In this document: positions 35,805 through 43,582 of the stretch, one piece after another
Layout of the letters: each line of letters begins with the position of its first letter
Numbering within the stretch: position 1 is the first letter of the stretch
Source: Halomarina oriensis
Lineage (GTDB): Archaea > Halobacteriota > Halobacteria > Halobacteriales > Haloarculaceae
DNA length: 64,000 bases
NCBI RefSeq assembly: GCF_009791395.1
Contig: NZ_WSZK01000001.1
Span: forward strand, 1 to 64,000
Direction of reading: 5' to 3'
Notes under the pieces: generated by a model
The model's database searches: none
The model's input: only the letters and a program-made list of their open reading frames with translations
What the model was told of the DNA's origin: nothing
Program-made: the position numbers and the translations under genes

Positions 35805-36150
35805 CGGGGCCCACCCCCACGCGGCGAGGGCAGCGAGGACTCCCAGCGCGACGATAGCGAGGCCACCGACGACGGCGGCGTTCTCGCGGGCGACTGCGCG
35901 GTGCTCGGCGACCACGTCGACGGGGACGGTGCCGAGCACCGGTCGGCGGACGAGGAGGCCGAAGGTCAGGTCGTCGCCCCACCCGACACCGAGGCCGACG
36001 TCCGGGAACACGTCGACCGGTGCGAGCAGCTACGCCACGAGTCCCACGAGGAGCGCCGCGGCGCGGCGTCCGCTCGTCGAACGCGACGCGGAGGAGGGTG
36101 TACGCCTCGGGGAGGACGCCGAGGGGAGTCGAGCCATCGTAATCGGGCCT
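35805..36150 (-). pseudogene. Broken YkvA/DUF1232 membrane-protein gene
   Basis: The ancestral protein can be read across two frames. PEAYTLLRVAFDERTPRR (to about 36058) continues after a frameshift as AALLVGLVA, then a TAG stop at 36032-36030, then LLAPVDVFPDVGLGVGWGDD, VDVVAEHRAVARE and a membrane span (VVGGLAIVALGVLAALAAWG). DUF1232 proteins have Y-L-L-x-P-x-D-x-x-P-D here, so the TAG sits where TAC (Tyr) is expected. Third positions remain GC-rich in both pieces, so the damage looks recent, unless it is sequence error. The original start and stop are unclear. Confidence 0.8.
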
Positions 36151-36219
36151 CGTAGGTACCCGGAGGGGTCGAACGCTCCGGCGAGTGAGGTGGCCGAACG
36201 GCGGATTCCGAGTGGGTGT

Positions 36220-36324
36220 TCAGGCGTCGTGTCGCCGGCGGCGAGCGGCGAGGTACGCCCGGACGCCGTCTTCGGCGGCGGCCCGGACTGCGGCGCGAGT
36301 TTCCGTGGTGTGGGGGGACTGCAT
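36220..36324 (-). CDS. Candidate 34-residue basic protein
   Basis: MQSPHTTETRAAVRAAAEDG, then VRAYLAARRRRHDA. It reads as one amphipathic helix with an Arg-rich end. A TATA box lies at the expected leaderless distance, which makes transcription from this ATG likely. It stops 70 bases or so before the broken YkvA gene and in one of its frames, so it might also be the decayed front of that gene. Confidence 0.45.
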   Translation of the reverse strand: MQSPHTTETRAAVRAAAEDGVRAYLAARRRRHDA

Positions 36325-36344
36325 ACCCCGCCCTACTATTCACG

Positions 36345-36356
36345 ACGATAAATACT
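36345..36356 (-). promoter_or_regulatory. TATA box of the 34-codon ORF
   Basis: AGTATTTATCG on the minus strand, centred about 27 bases before the ATG at 36324, the standard archaeal leaderless spacing. Located in the divergent region with the cobalamin-binding protein gene. Confidence 0.5.
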
Positions 36357-36429
36357 TTCTCTCTGTGTGATACTCTCTAACCGAGACTATTCCGGACGGG
36401 TTTACGGTCGTGAAGCCCCAACCGCGGGC

Positions 36430-37362
36430 ATGAACGTCGTCTCGTTGCTCCCGTCGGCGACGGAACTCGCCGACGCGCTCGACGTCGAACCGGTGGCCGT
36501 CTCACACGAGTGTGACTGGCCCCCGGCGGCGGCCGAGCGACCGACCGTCGTCCGTACGCGCATCGACGCCGAGGCGTCCAGCGGCGACATCGACGAGCAG
36601 GTACAGACCACCGAAGCGGCCGGCGACGGCGTCTACGCCATCGACCGGGAGGCGCTCGCCGCGGCAGACCCGGATCTCGTCGTCACCCAGGGGTTGTGTG
36701 ACGTCTGTGCGGTCGACGAGGTGGTCGTCCACGACGCGCTCGACGACCTGGGGCTGGACTGCGAGGTGCTGACGGTCGACCCCCACTCGCTCGCGGACGT
36801 GTTCGAGGACCTCCGGCGCCTCGGCGAGGCGACGGGCCGCGAAGCGCGTGCCGAGGCGGTGGTCGCCGACCGCCGGGCACGGGTCGACGCGGTCCGCGAG
36901 CGCACTCGGGACGTTCCGGACGACGAACGCCCCCGGACCGCCGTCCTCGACTGGCTGAACCCGGTGATGACGGCGGGGCACTGGATGCCCGAACTGGTCG
37001 AGTACGCCGGCGGGGCGGTCCTGCTCGCCGCCGAGGCGTCGACGCCCCGCGAGTGGAAGACCGTCCGGGAGGCCGACCCGGACGTGCTCGTCGCCGCGCC
37101 CTGCGGCTTCGAACTGGACCAGACCCGCGAGAACCTCGCGGACCTCACCGACCGCGAGGGGTTCGACGGCCTCACCGCCGTCCGCGAGGGGCACGCGTTC
37201 GTGATGGACGGACACCACTACGTCAACCGTCCCGGTCCGCGACTCGTCGACACGCTCGAACATCTCGCGGGCCTGCTCCACCCCGAACGTTTCGAGTCAC
37301 CGCCGGCGGACGTCGCTCGCCCGCTCGCCGAGTTACGACCGGAACGGGTCACCGGCGACTGA
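36430..37362 (+). CDS. BtuF-like cobalamin-binding/ABC substrate-binding-fold protein, cytosolic
   Basis: 310 residues. MNVVSLLPSATELADALDVE, ECDWPP, LVVTQGLCDVCAVDE, LDWLNPVMTAGHWMPELVEY and GGAVLLAAEAS fit the haloarchaeal cobalamin-binding (BtuF/FepB-fold) group. There is no signal peptide or lipobox, so it probably works in the cytosol and not as a transporter-bound receptor. The ATG at 36430 is at the family start; the open frame to 36367 has no match. Its stop overlaps the following JAMM gene by one base (TGATG), implying co-translation. Confidence 0.8.
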   Translation: MNVVSLLPSATELADALDVEPVAVSHECDWPPAAAERPTVVRTRIDAEASSGDIDEQVQTTEAAGDGVYAIDREALAAADPDLVVTQGLCDVCAVDEVVVHDALDDLGLDCEVLTVDPHSLADVFEDLRRLGEATGREARAEAVVADRRARVDAVRERTRDVPDDERPRTAVLDWLNPVMTAGHWMPELVEYAGGAVLLAAEASTPREWKTVREADPDVLVAAPCGFELDQTRENLADLTDREGFDGLTAVREGHAFVMDGHHYVNRPGPRLVDTLEHLAGLLHPERFESPPADVARPLAELRPERVTGD

Positions 37363-37790
37363 TGGCGGAACTCGTCGTCGACACCGACGCTCGTGACGCG
37401 CTGGTCGCACACGCCCGCGAGGGCGCACCCGAGGAGGTCTGTGGCGTCCTCGGGGGACGCGAGGGAGGTGACGGCGGAGGACGACCGGGCCGTGTCACGC
37501 GCCACGAGCGCGTCCCGAACGTCGCCGAGACGCCCGAGACACGCTACGAACTCGACCCCGAGGCACAGTTCGCCGCGCTCCGGGCCATCGAGGACGCTGG
37601 CGACGACGTGGTGGGGTTCTACCACTCACATCCCGCTGGCCCCGACGACCCCAGCGCGACAGACGAGGCGCAGGCGACGTGGCCCGACGCGGTCTACTGT
37701 ATCGTCTCGCTGGCCGCGACCGAACCGCGACTCGGCGCGTGGCGCTGGACGGGCGAGACGTTCGAGGAACTGAGCGTCCGCGTCGATTGA
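37362..37790 (+). CDS. JAMM/MPN+ metalloprotease, desampylase-like
   Basis: 142 residues. The JAMM motif is complete: a Glu in PEEVCGVLGG, and GFYHSHPAGPDDPSATDEAQ with H-x-H-P and the S..D ligands. Haloarchaeal relatives (HvJAMM1) cleave isopeptide bonds and remove ubiquitin-like SAMP proteins from targets. The E1-like ubaA is the next gene, convergent, which supports this role. Inside, a Gly/Arg-rich loop (GGREGGDGGGRPGR) is longer than in the core fold. A small-molecule JAB hydrolase is the alternative. Confidence 0.85.
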   Translation: MAELVVDTDARDALVAHAREGAPEEVCGVLGGREGGDGGGRPGRVTRHERVPNVAETPETRYELDPEAQFAALRAIEDAGDDVVGFYHSHPAGPDDPSATDEAQATWPDAVYCIVSLAATEPRLGAWRWTGETFEELSVRVD

Positions 37791-37864
37791 CGTCCGCTCA
37801 GGGCTCGCTTCACTCGCCGGTCGCGTCTCCCGCGGTTCTCACTCACTGCGTTCGTCCCCTTCGC

Positions 37865-38689
37865 TCACTCGCTTCCAATCGCGCACGTATCGACGTACTC
37901 CACGTCGTGAACCGACGTGATGTCGGGGGCCTCGCCACAGACCGGGCAGTCCGGGTTCCTGGCGATTTCGGCGGTGTCGAACGTCATGTCGCCTGCGTCG
38001 TAGAGGATCAGTCGACCGTCGAGCGTCTCGCCGTAGTCCATGGCGAGTTTCACCGCCTCGGTGGCCTGGATACAGCCGACGGTGCCGGGGAGAACGCCGA
38101 GGACGCCCGCCTCCGCACACGACGGGACGCTCCCGGCGGGCGGCGCTTCGGGGAAGATACACCGATAGCACGGCGAGTCCGCCTCGGCGGCGAACGTCGT
38201 CACCTGGCCCTCGAACTTCAGAATCGCGCCGTGGGAGAACGGGACGCCTGCGAGCGTACAGGCGTCGTTGACGAGGTAGCGCGTCTCGAAGTTGTCCGAG
38301 CCGTCGACGACGACGTCGTAGCCCCCGACGAGCGATTCGACGTTCTCGGCGGTGAGTCGCGTCTCGTGGCGTTCGACGGTGACGTCGGGGTTCTGCTCGG
38401 CGACGAAGTCGGCAGCGGAGTCGACCTTCGGTCGTCCGACGTCGCTCTCGCCGTGGACGACCTGCCGCTGGAGGTTCGAGCGCTCGACCACGTCGTCGTC
38501 GACGATACCGAGCGTGCCGACGCCCGCCGCGGCGAGATACTGGATGACCGGCGAGCCGAGGCCGCCAGCGCCGATACAGAGGACACGCGAGTCGAGCAGT
38601 CGTCGCTGGCCGTCCGGGCCCACCTCGTCCATGATGATGTGCCGGGAGTACCGGTCTAACTGCTCGGTGTCGAGCGAGAGGCCGCTCAT
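37865..38689 (-). CDS. ubaA: E1-like SAMP-activating enzyme UbaA (ThiF/MoeB/HesA family)
   Basis: 274 residues. The adenylation domain has CIGAGGLGSPVIQYLAAAG and VERSNLQRQV. The catalytic Cys lies in VPSCAEAGVLGVLPG. Zinc CxxC pairs are CYRC and CPVC. In Haloferax UbaA adenylates SAMP1/2/3 for protein modification and also for sulfur transfer to tungsten/molybdenum cofactor and tRNA thiolation. No rhodanese tail is present. A GAAGTTAACC box about 27 bases before the ATG gives a leaderless promoter. It faces the JAMM protease gene. Confidence 0.92.
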   Translation of the reverse strand: MSGLSLDTEQLDRYSRHIIMDEVGPDGQRRLLDSRVLCIGAGGLGSPVIQYLAAAGVGTLGIVDDDVVERSNLQRQVVHGESDVGRPKVDSAADFVAEQNPDVTVERHETRLTAENVESLVGGYDVVVDGSDNFETRYLVNDACTLAGVPFSHGAILKFEGQVTTFAAEADSPCYRCIFPEAPPAGSVPSCAEAGVLGVLPGTVGCIQATEAVKLAMDYGETLDGRLILYDAGDMTFDTAEIARNPDCPVCGEAPDITSVHDVEYVDTCAIGSE

Positions 38690-38868
38690 ACTCCCGAGTG
38701 GGTGGCTGTGGGGTTAACTTCGTGGGTAGCGAGGTTCGGAGGGACCGAGGAGCGAACGGGCGAGAGCCACGCCGTAGCGACCGGTGGACGAAGTCAGCCG
38801 TGAGCCGCGAGATGGGTGGCTCTCGACGACTGCGGTGAGCGACGACGGGAGACGGGGACGAATCCGAG

Positions 38869-39234
38869 CTACGACCCGTCGTAGCGTCTGCCGCCGCTCC
38901 GGGTCGTCTCGTCGCCGTCCTGGGACCCGCCACGGCCACGGGCGAGCAACAGGAGGCCGAACACGACGGGGGAGAGGGCGGCCATGACGGCCGCGCCGAA
39001 GATGACGAGCAGGCCCTGCGTGTCGACGGTCGGTCCCTCGCCGGCACCGCCGCCGCCACCACCCCCGCCGCTGGCGTTCCCCCCGCCGGACTGGTTGCCC
39101 GTCCCGCCGCTCTCGCCGCCGGACTGGTTGCCGCTGCCGTTCTCCTGTGCCGCAGCGACGCCCGTCCCCGCCGTTCCGACGGCGGCGACGCCCGCGGCGC
39201 TGGCACGCACGAACGTCCGTCTGTCGCACTCCAT
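38869..39234 (-). CDS. Tat-signal, single-span Gly/Ser-rich surface protein
   Basis: 121 residues. A twin-arginine signal (CDRRTFVRASAAGVAAVG) is followed by a low-complexity linker of Gly, Ser, Asn and Gln (about 32-67, including a run of Gly), then a membrane span (TQGLLVIFGAAVMAALSPVV, FGLLLLARG) and a short polar tail. It looks like a membrane-anchored stalk with no folded domain. Function unknown. Confidence 0.7.
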   Translation of the reverse strand: MECDRRTFVRASAAGVAAVGTAGTGVAAAQENGSGNQSGGESGGTGNQSGGGNASGGGGGGGGAGEGPTVDTQGLLVIFGAAVMAALSPVVFGLLLLARGRGGSQDGDETTRSGGRRYDGS

Positions 39235-39336
39235 TGTCGCCGCGTTCTCGGTGCGGGCATATCAATTCGCTGGACCTCGTCTCGTGGCCTGTCGGTGGCC
39301 CGAACAGTTACGTCCGCTCGTCGCCCACCGAACCGC

Positions 39337-39720
39337 ATGCACAAGCTCGTGTTCGGCCTCTCGCGTGCGGAGGGGATGTCCGTCCAGGAGTTCCGGGAGT
39401 ACTGGCTCGACGAACACGCGCCCGTCGCCAGCGAACTGCCGGGGCTGCGACGGTACACCGTCTCGTTCCCGACCGACCCCGACCGCTCGCAGTACGACGG
39501 GTTCGCACAGCTCTACTTCGACGACGAGGTGGCGCTCCAGGCGGCGATGGACTCCACCGAGGGTGGCGAGACGGCCCGCGACTTAGCGAACTTCACCGGC
39601 GACAGTATGCTCCAGATGGTCGTCGAGGAACACGTCGTGGTCGGTGAGAGCGAGGGCGACCGCGGGGAGCCCTCGAAAGGTCCGAACGGTGACCGGAGGG
39701 AACCGCGCGGGCCGACGTAG
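39337..39720 (+). CDS. EthD-family (dimeric alpha/beta barrel) protein
   Basis: 127 residues. MHKLVFGLSRAEGMSVQEFR, EYWLDEHAPVASELPGLRRY and YDGFAQLYFDDEVAL match the EthD domain; the conserved H-A-P-V is present. Relatives take part in ether or polyketide breakdown and cyclisation, mostly poorly defined. The C-terminal 25 residues are polar and probably disordered (GESEGDRGEPSKGPNGDRRE). The start at 39337 is at the domain edge. Confidence 0.82.
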   Translation: MHKLVFGLSRAEGMSVQEFREYWLDEHAPVASELPGLRRYTVSFPTDPDRSQYDGFAQLYFDDEVALQAAMDSTEGGETARDLANFTGDSMLQMVVEEHVVVGESEGDRGEPSKGPNGDRREPRGPT

Positions 39721-39803
39721 TTCGGGACGCCGGCGACCACCCTGTCGCTTGCCGGGAAATCCCGGTTCGCAAGCCCTTTTCGCACGCTGTTCGGAGCGGG
39801 TCT

Positions 39804-41084
39804 ATGGACGAGGGGTCGGGTGTCGCCGGACGAGCACAGTTCGGAGCGCTGTATCTCACACGCTTCGCGGCCGGGTTCGGCTTCGCCACGCTGGCGACGC
39901 TCCTGCCGACGTACATCAACCTCTACGACCCCTCCGGACTCGTCCTCGGCCTGTTCTACACCGGTTTCACCGTCGCGCAGACCGCCGCCGTCGTTCCCGT
40001 GGCGTGGGCGGGCGACCGCTACGACAAACGCACCGTCCTCCTCGTGGGACTCGGCCTCTCGGTGCTGGCGTACGCGTCGTTCTCGCTGGCGGCGGGGAGT
40101 CTCGGTGTCGTCCTCGCTCGTGGCTTGCAGGGACTCGGGGCGACGACGACGGGTATCCTCTCGCTGGCGATGGTCGGCGAACTCGCACCCGACGACGAGC
40201 GTGCGAACCGCATCGGGAGAGCGAACGCCTTCCGTCTCGCGGCGGGCGTCGGTGGGGCGCTCTCGGCGGGGTATCTCTACCAGCAGTACAGCTTCGACGT
40301 GGTGTACGGCGTCCTCGTCGTCCTCCTGCTCGTCGCCATCGTCGGCGTCGCCGCGTTCGTCGAGCGTGATAGCACCCGCGTCCGTGGCAACCCGTTCGCC
40401 GGACTCGCACTCAACGAGCGACTGTTGACGCTCACCTCCTTTCGCGCGCAGTACTCGGTGGCGGTGACGCTCGTCCGTAGTTGGGTGCTGGTCTACGCCG
40501 GACTGGACGCACTCGACGGCGGGTTGGGCTACGCCGCGTTCGTCGTCGCCGTCCTCTACACCGCCGAACGGCTGACGAACATGCTCTGTCAGCCCTACAG
40601 CGGAGCGCTGTCCGACCGATACGGTCGGGCGCTGTTCGTCTTCCTCGGCGGCGGTGCGTACGGACTGGTCGCGCTCCTCGTCCCGTTCACACCCGCTATC
40701 GGGGCCACGGTCGGTGCGCCGACGGCGATTCCCTCGCTCGCCGGCGTCTCGTCGGCGTTCCTCGACCTCTCGCCGGCGTTCGTCCCGCTGGTCGTCTGTA
40801 ACGGCCTGTTGGGTGTCGCAGACTCCGTCCGCGAACCGGCGAGCATGGCGCTGTTCGCCGACGAGGGCACCGACGACGGCGGCGTCGCCTCCAGTTTCGG
40901 CATCCGGGAACTCGTCTGGCGGCCGGGGAGCGTCCTCGCACCCATCGCGGCCGGTCTGCTCACTACCGGTCCCGGTATCGAGTACGTGTTCTACCTCGGC
41001 GGCGGGGCGGCGCTCACTGCCGTCGTCACGTTCCTCGGCGTCCTCTCGTGGAACCACGGCCGGGGGGCGCTCACCGAGTGGTGA
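39804..41084 (+). CDS. Major facilitator superfamily transporter
   Basis: 426 residues, about 12 spans. The MFS loop 2-3 motif is AWAGDRYDKRTVLLVGLG, its second-half copy PYSGALSDRYGRALFVFLGG. GLQGLGATTTGI resembles motif C of drug or sugar proton antiporters, so export is more likely than uptake. CCCTTTTCGC lies about 28 bases before the ATG. The substrate is unknown. Confidence 0.86.
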   Translation: MDEGSGVAGRAQFGALYLTRFAAGFGFATLATLLPTYINLYDPSGLVLGLFYTGFTVAQTAAVVPVAWAGDRYDKRTVLLVGLGLSVLAYASFSLAAGSLGVVLARGLQGLGATTTGILSLAMVGELAPDDERANRIGRANAFRLAAGVGGALSAGYLYQQYSFDVVYGVLVVLLLVAIVGVAAFVERDSTRVRGNPFAGLALNERLLTLTSFRAQYSVAVTLVRSWVLVYAGLDALDGGLGYAAFVVAVLYTAERLTNMLCQPYSGALSDRYGRALFVFLGGGAYGLVALLVPFTPAIGATVGAPTAIPSLAGVSSAFLDLSPAFVPLVVCNGLLGVADSVREPASMALFADEGTDDGGVASSFGIRELVWRPGSVLAPIAAGLLTTGPGIEYVFYLGGGAALTAVVTFLGVLSWNHGRGALTEW

Positions 41085-41162
41085 GCGGTCGGTCCGGTCG
41101 ACGGACGTTCTCGTGTGCTAGCAGACGGCACGGCTATCGTCACGGCTGACCTACCGCCGGCC

Positions 41163-41531
41163 ATGACCGTTCACGAGGAGTTACGAGAGCCACTGGTCAG
41201 TGCCGCACGGGCGGCTATCGGTGACGACCTGCGGAGTCTCGTCTCGTTCACGCCCGACGACTACGAGCAGTTGTACCTCCGGTCGGACCTCGATTCGGGG
41301 GCCGACGTCCGGCGGTTCGTCGAGTACGAACGGCTCTGGTTCGGTGCCGCCGGCGAGTACGGGCCGTCGGAACTCGGTGACTACGCGTTCACGGTCCGGG
41401 CGTTCACCGACGGCTACGTCGTCCGTGTCGTCGAGGCCGACCGCGGCGCGTTCGCCACCACCGACCGCATGCCCATCGCGCAGTTCAGCGAGGTGGCGAC
41501 GGCGATGCGTGGTGTCCTCCGCGAGAACTGA
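41163..41531 (+). CDS. Small haloarchaeal protein (DUF7522-like)
   Basis: 122 residues. MTVHEELREPLVSAARAAIG, SLVSFTPDDYEQLYLRSDL and DYAFTVRAFTDGYVVRV are typical of a small family found in many haloarchaea, often near regulators. Predicted alpha/beta, soluble. I prefer the ATG at 41163; the frame is open to 41115 with 16 unmatched residues. The frequent D-x-Y-x-Q-x-Y-x-R pattern suggests a sensory or small-molecule-binding unit, which is speculation. Confidence 0.72.
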   Translation: MTVHEELREPLVSAARAAIGDDLRSLVSFTPDDYEQLYLRSDLDSGADVRRFVEYERLWFGAAGEYGPSELGDYAFTVRAFTDGYVVRVVEADRGAFATTDRMPIAQFSEVATAMRGVLREN

Positions 41532-41587
41532 CCGCGACGCGTCGGCCGGGTGTGGGCGCTTGCGTCCGCTCTGCGTAGGGGCGACCG

Positions 41588-41763
41588 ATGGAGTACACCG
41601 CACTGGTCGCCGTCTCCCGGCGACTGGAGGCGACCGGTGACCTGGGTGACGCTGCGGATACACCCAGCACGGCTTCGCCGACGAGTTCGCGGACCGCTGC
41701 GTCTCGCTTGGCTCCGAGGCGCAGGCGCTGAGGCGGAATCAGACCTCGCTCGGCGACTTTTAG
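41588..41763 (+). pseudogene. Probable small frameshifted gene
   Basis: ATG at 41588 reads MEYTALVAVSRRLEATGDLG. Coding-like composition then moves to another frame: YTQHGFADEFADRCVSLGSE, ending NQTSLGDF before TAG at 41761-41763. Both parts have GC-rich third positions and acidic composition, while each single frame is poor in the other half. It looks like a roughly 55-codon gene with one indel. I do not recognise the family. Confidence 0.4.
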
Positions 41764-41766
41764 CGT

Positions 41767-43512
41767 TCAGTCGGACTCCTCCGCCGACCACCGCACGTCC
41801 GCGAGCGTCCGCTGGACCACCTCCTGCCCCACCGACGCCGCGAGCGTCTCGAAGCCCATCCGCTCGTTCGTGTCGCTGGCTTCCGCCACCAGCCGCGAGA
41901 CGATGAACTCCGGCGTGGAGCGCCCGACGGTGCCGAACCGTGGCTGGTAGTCGACTTCGAGTTCGAGGTCCGGCGTCAGCCCTTCGGCGAAGATGCCGTC
42001 CACCCGAGCGACCTCGGGTAGCGGTTCGAGGTCCTCGGCGAGGTGGGTGACGTACGCCCCCAGCGCGTCGCGTTCGACCGTGAGCGTGACGAGACCGTGG
42101 AGGAGGTCCGCCGCAGACCCCGGTTCGGTGATGGCCTCGAACTCGTCGACGAGCATCAGCGTCCGGCCCTCCGTCGTCAGCGGCGGCACGACCGAGCGCA
42201 GCGTCGATTCGAGTACCCCTGCGTTGAACGAGGCGTGCCGTCGGTGGAAGACGAGCGAGTCGACGAGTCCCACCTCGCACTCCTCGGCGGGGACGGGCAG
42301 CCCCATGTGGGCGAGCAGTGCGACCTGAGAGAGCGTTTCGAGCAACGTGGTCTTCCCACCGGAGTTCGCCCCGGTGAGGACCGCGACGCGGTCGCCCGAG
42401 GGGGCCTCGCCGCCCAGCGAGTGGTCGCCGACGGCGTAGTCGACGGGTTGGACCGAGACGTCCGCCGCCACGAGGTCGAGGTTCCGTGCGCCGCGCATCG
42501 CCAGCGCGTCGCCCTCGACCAGCGTCGGCGGGTGGAGGTCGAACGCGACGGCGAACCGTGCGAGCGACACCTGCAACGCCACGTCGTCGACCGTCTCGAC
42601 GGCGGCGTCGACGGCCTCCCGGCCCGCCTCGACGTCCGCTTCGAGGGACTCTCGGACCGCTCGCTCCCGGTCGTGGACCTGTTCGCGGAGGTCCGCCGAC
42701 AGCGTCCGCAGGGTCTCGGTGACGAACGCGGTGGTGTCGATGGCCTCGTCGGGCATCGCGTCGCGGACGGCCTCGCGCTCGACGCTCGTGCCGGTCACCT
42801 CGCGCAACAGCGCGTCGCGGAAGTCGCTGGCGTCGCGGGCCGACGACTGGACGAACTCGGCGACGCTGCCCGCGTCGGCGGTCATGTCCTCGACCTCGCC
42901 GAGCGCCTCGCGGAGCCGGTCTAACTCCTCGTCGGCCCCCTCGCCGACGCCCTCCGCTTCCAGTGCACGGAGGGCGACCGCGGACTCGCGCAGGGTGTCC
43001 GCGTCGAGGTCCGCGAGCGGGGCGAAGACACCCGCTGCGACGCCCGTCTCGCGGAGCGCGAGTGCCGTCTCGACGGCCGCCGCCGTGCCCGCTCGGTCGT
43101 CGTGGGCCTCGAAGGCGGCGACGACGGCCTCGCGGGTCTCGTCGTCCAGCGCCTGCCACGAGTCGACCGCTTCGGTCACCTCCGAAAGACGCTCCTCGAT
43201 GGCGTCGCGGTCACGGAGCGGTGTCAGGACGCGAATCCGGTCGGCGGCGTAGCCCGTCACCGCGTAGGACTTGGCCAGCGAGACGAGGTCACGATACACC
43301 GAGCGTGCGTCGCGCGTGGCGAGCAGGTCCATCCCGTCGCCGCCCTGGACGCGCCGGAGGATGCGCGTCGCGCGGCCGCTCGGGAGGCCCGCGGCGACGA
43401 GCGTCCGACCGTCCGCGGCTTCGATGGCCTCGATGGCCCGCTCTTCGCCCAGTTCCTCGCGTAGCAACGCGGCGGTCTTCGGTCCGACGCCCCAGTAGTC
43501 CTCCAGTCGCAT
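41767..43512 (-). CDS. MutS-family ATPase with N-terminal helix-hairpin-helix (MutS5/MutS2-like)
   Basis: 581 residues. The N-terminus (MRLEDYWGVGPKTAALLREE) is a helix-hairpin-helix DNA-binding unit. A long helical clamp-like region (about 120-330) follows, then the MutS ATPase: Walker A VLTGANSGGKTTLLE, Walker B LMLVDEFEAITEPGS and YVTHLAEDL. The mismatch-recognition domain with Phe-x-Glu is absent, so it is not a repair MutS; relatives act on recombination intermediates or stalled structures. No Smr nuclease domain is visible. ACGTTAAGCC about 27 bases before the ATG is a leaderless promoter. Confidence 0.85.
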   Translation of the reverse strand: MRLEDYWGVGPKTAALLREELGEERAIEAIEAADGRTLVAAGLPSGRATRILRRVQGGDGMDLLATRDARSVYRDLVSLAKSYAVTGYAADRIRVLTPLRDRDAIEERLSEVTEAVDSWQALDDETREAVVAAFEAHDDRAGTAAAVETALALRETGVAAGVFAPLADLDADTLRESAVALRALEAEGVGEGADEELDRLREALGEVEDMTADAGSVAEFVQSSARDASDFRDALLREVTGTSVEREAVRDAMPDEAIDTTAFVTETLRTLSADLREQVHDRERAVRESLEADVEAGREAVDAAVETVDDVALQVSLARFAVAFDLHPPTLVEGDALAMRGARNLDLVAADVSVQPVDYAVGDHSLGGEAPSGDRVAVLTGANSGGKTTLLETLSQVALLAHMGLPVPAEECEVGLVDSLVFHRRHASFNAGVLESTLRSVVPPLTTEGRTLMLVDEFEAITEPGSAADLLHGLVTLTVERDALGAYVTHLAEDLEPLPEVARVDGIFAEGLTPDLELEVDYQPRFGTVGRSTPEFIVSRLVAEASDTNERMGFETLAASVGQEVVQRTLADVRWSAEESD

Positions 43513-43582
43513 TGTCGGGGATGGCGGGCGGCGTGGCTTAACGTCACGGACTTCGATTCGGTGTCAGGTCCGGATCCGCAGT

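Noticed and set aside
35742-36011. N-terminal membrane extension of the DUF6663 protein
   Set aside because: The in-frame stretch matches the end of a DUF1232 protein, not DUF6663. The frame is continuous only because no stop happens to fall between a broken gene and the next start.
37839-39458. Open frame of 539 codons on the minus strand across ubaA and the Tat-signal gene
   Set aside because: It reads very Arg/Pro-rich, overlaps three supported genes in other frames and has no motif.
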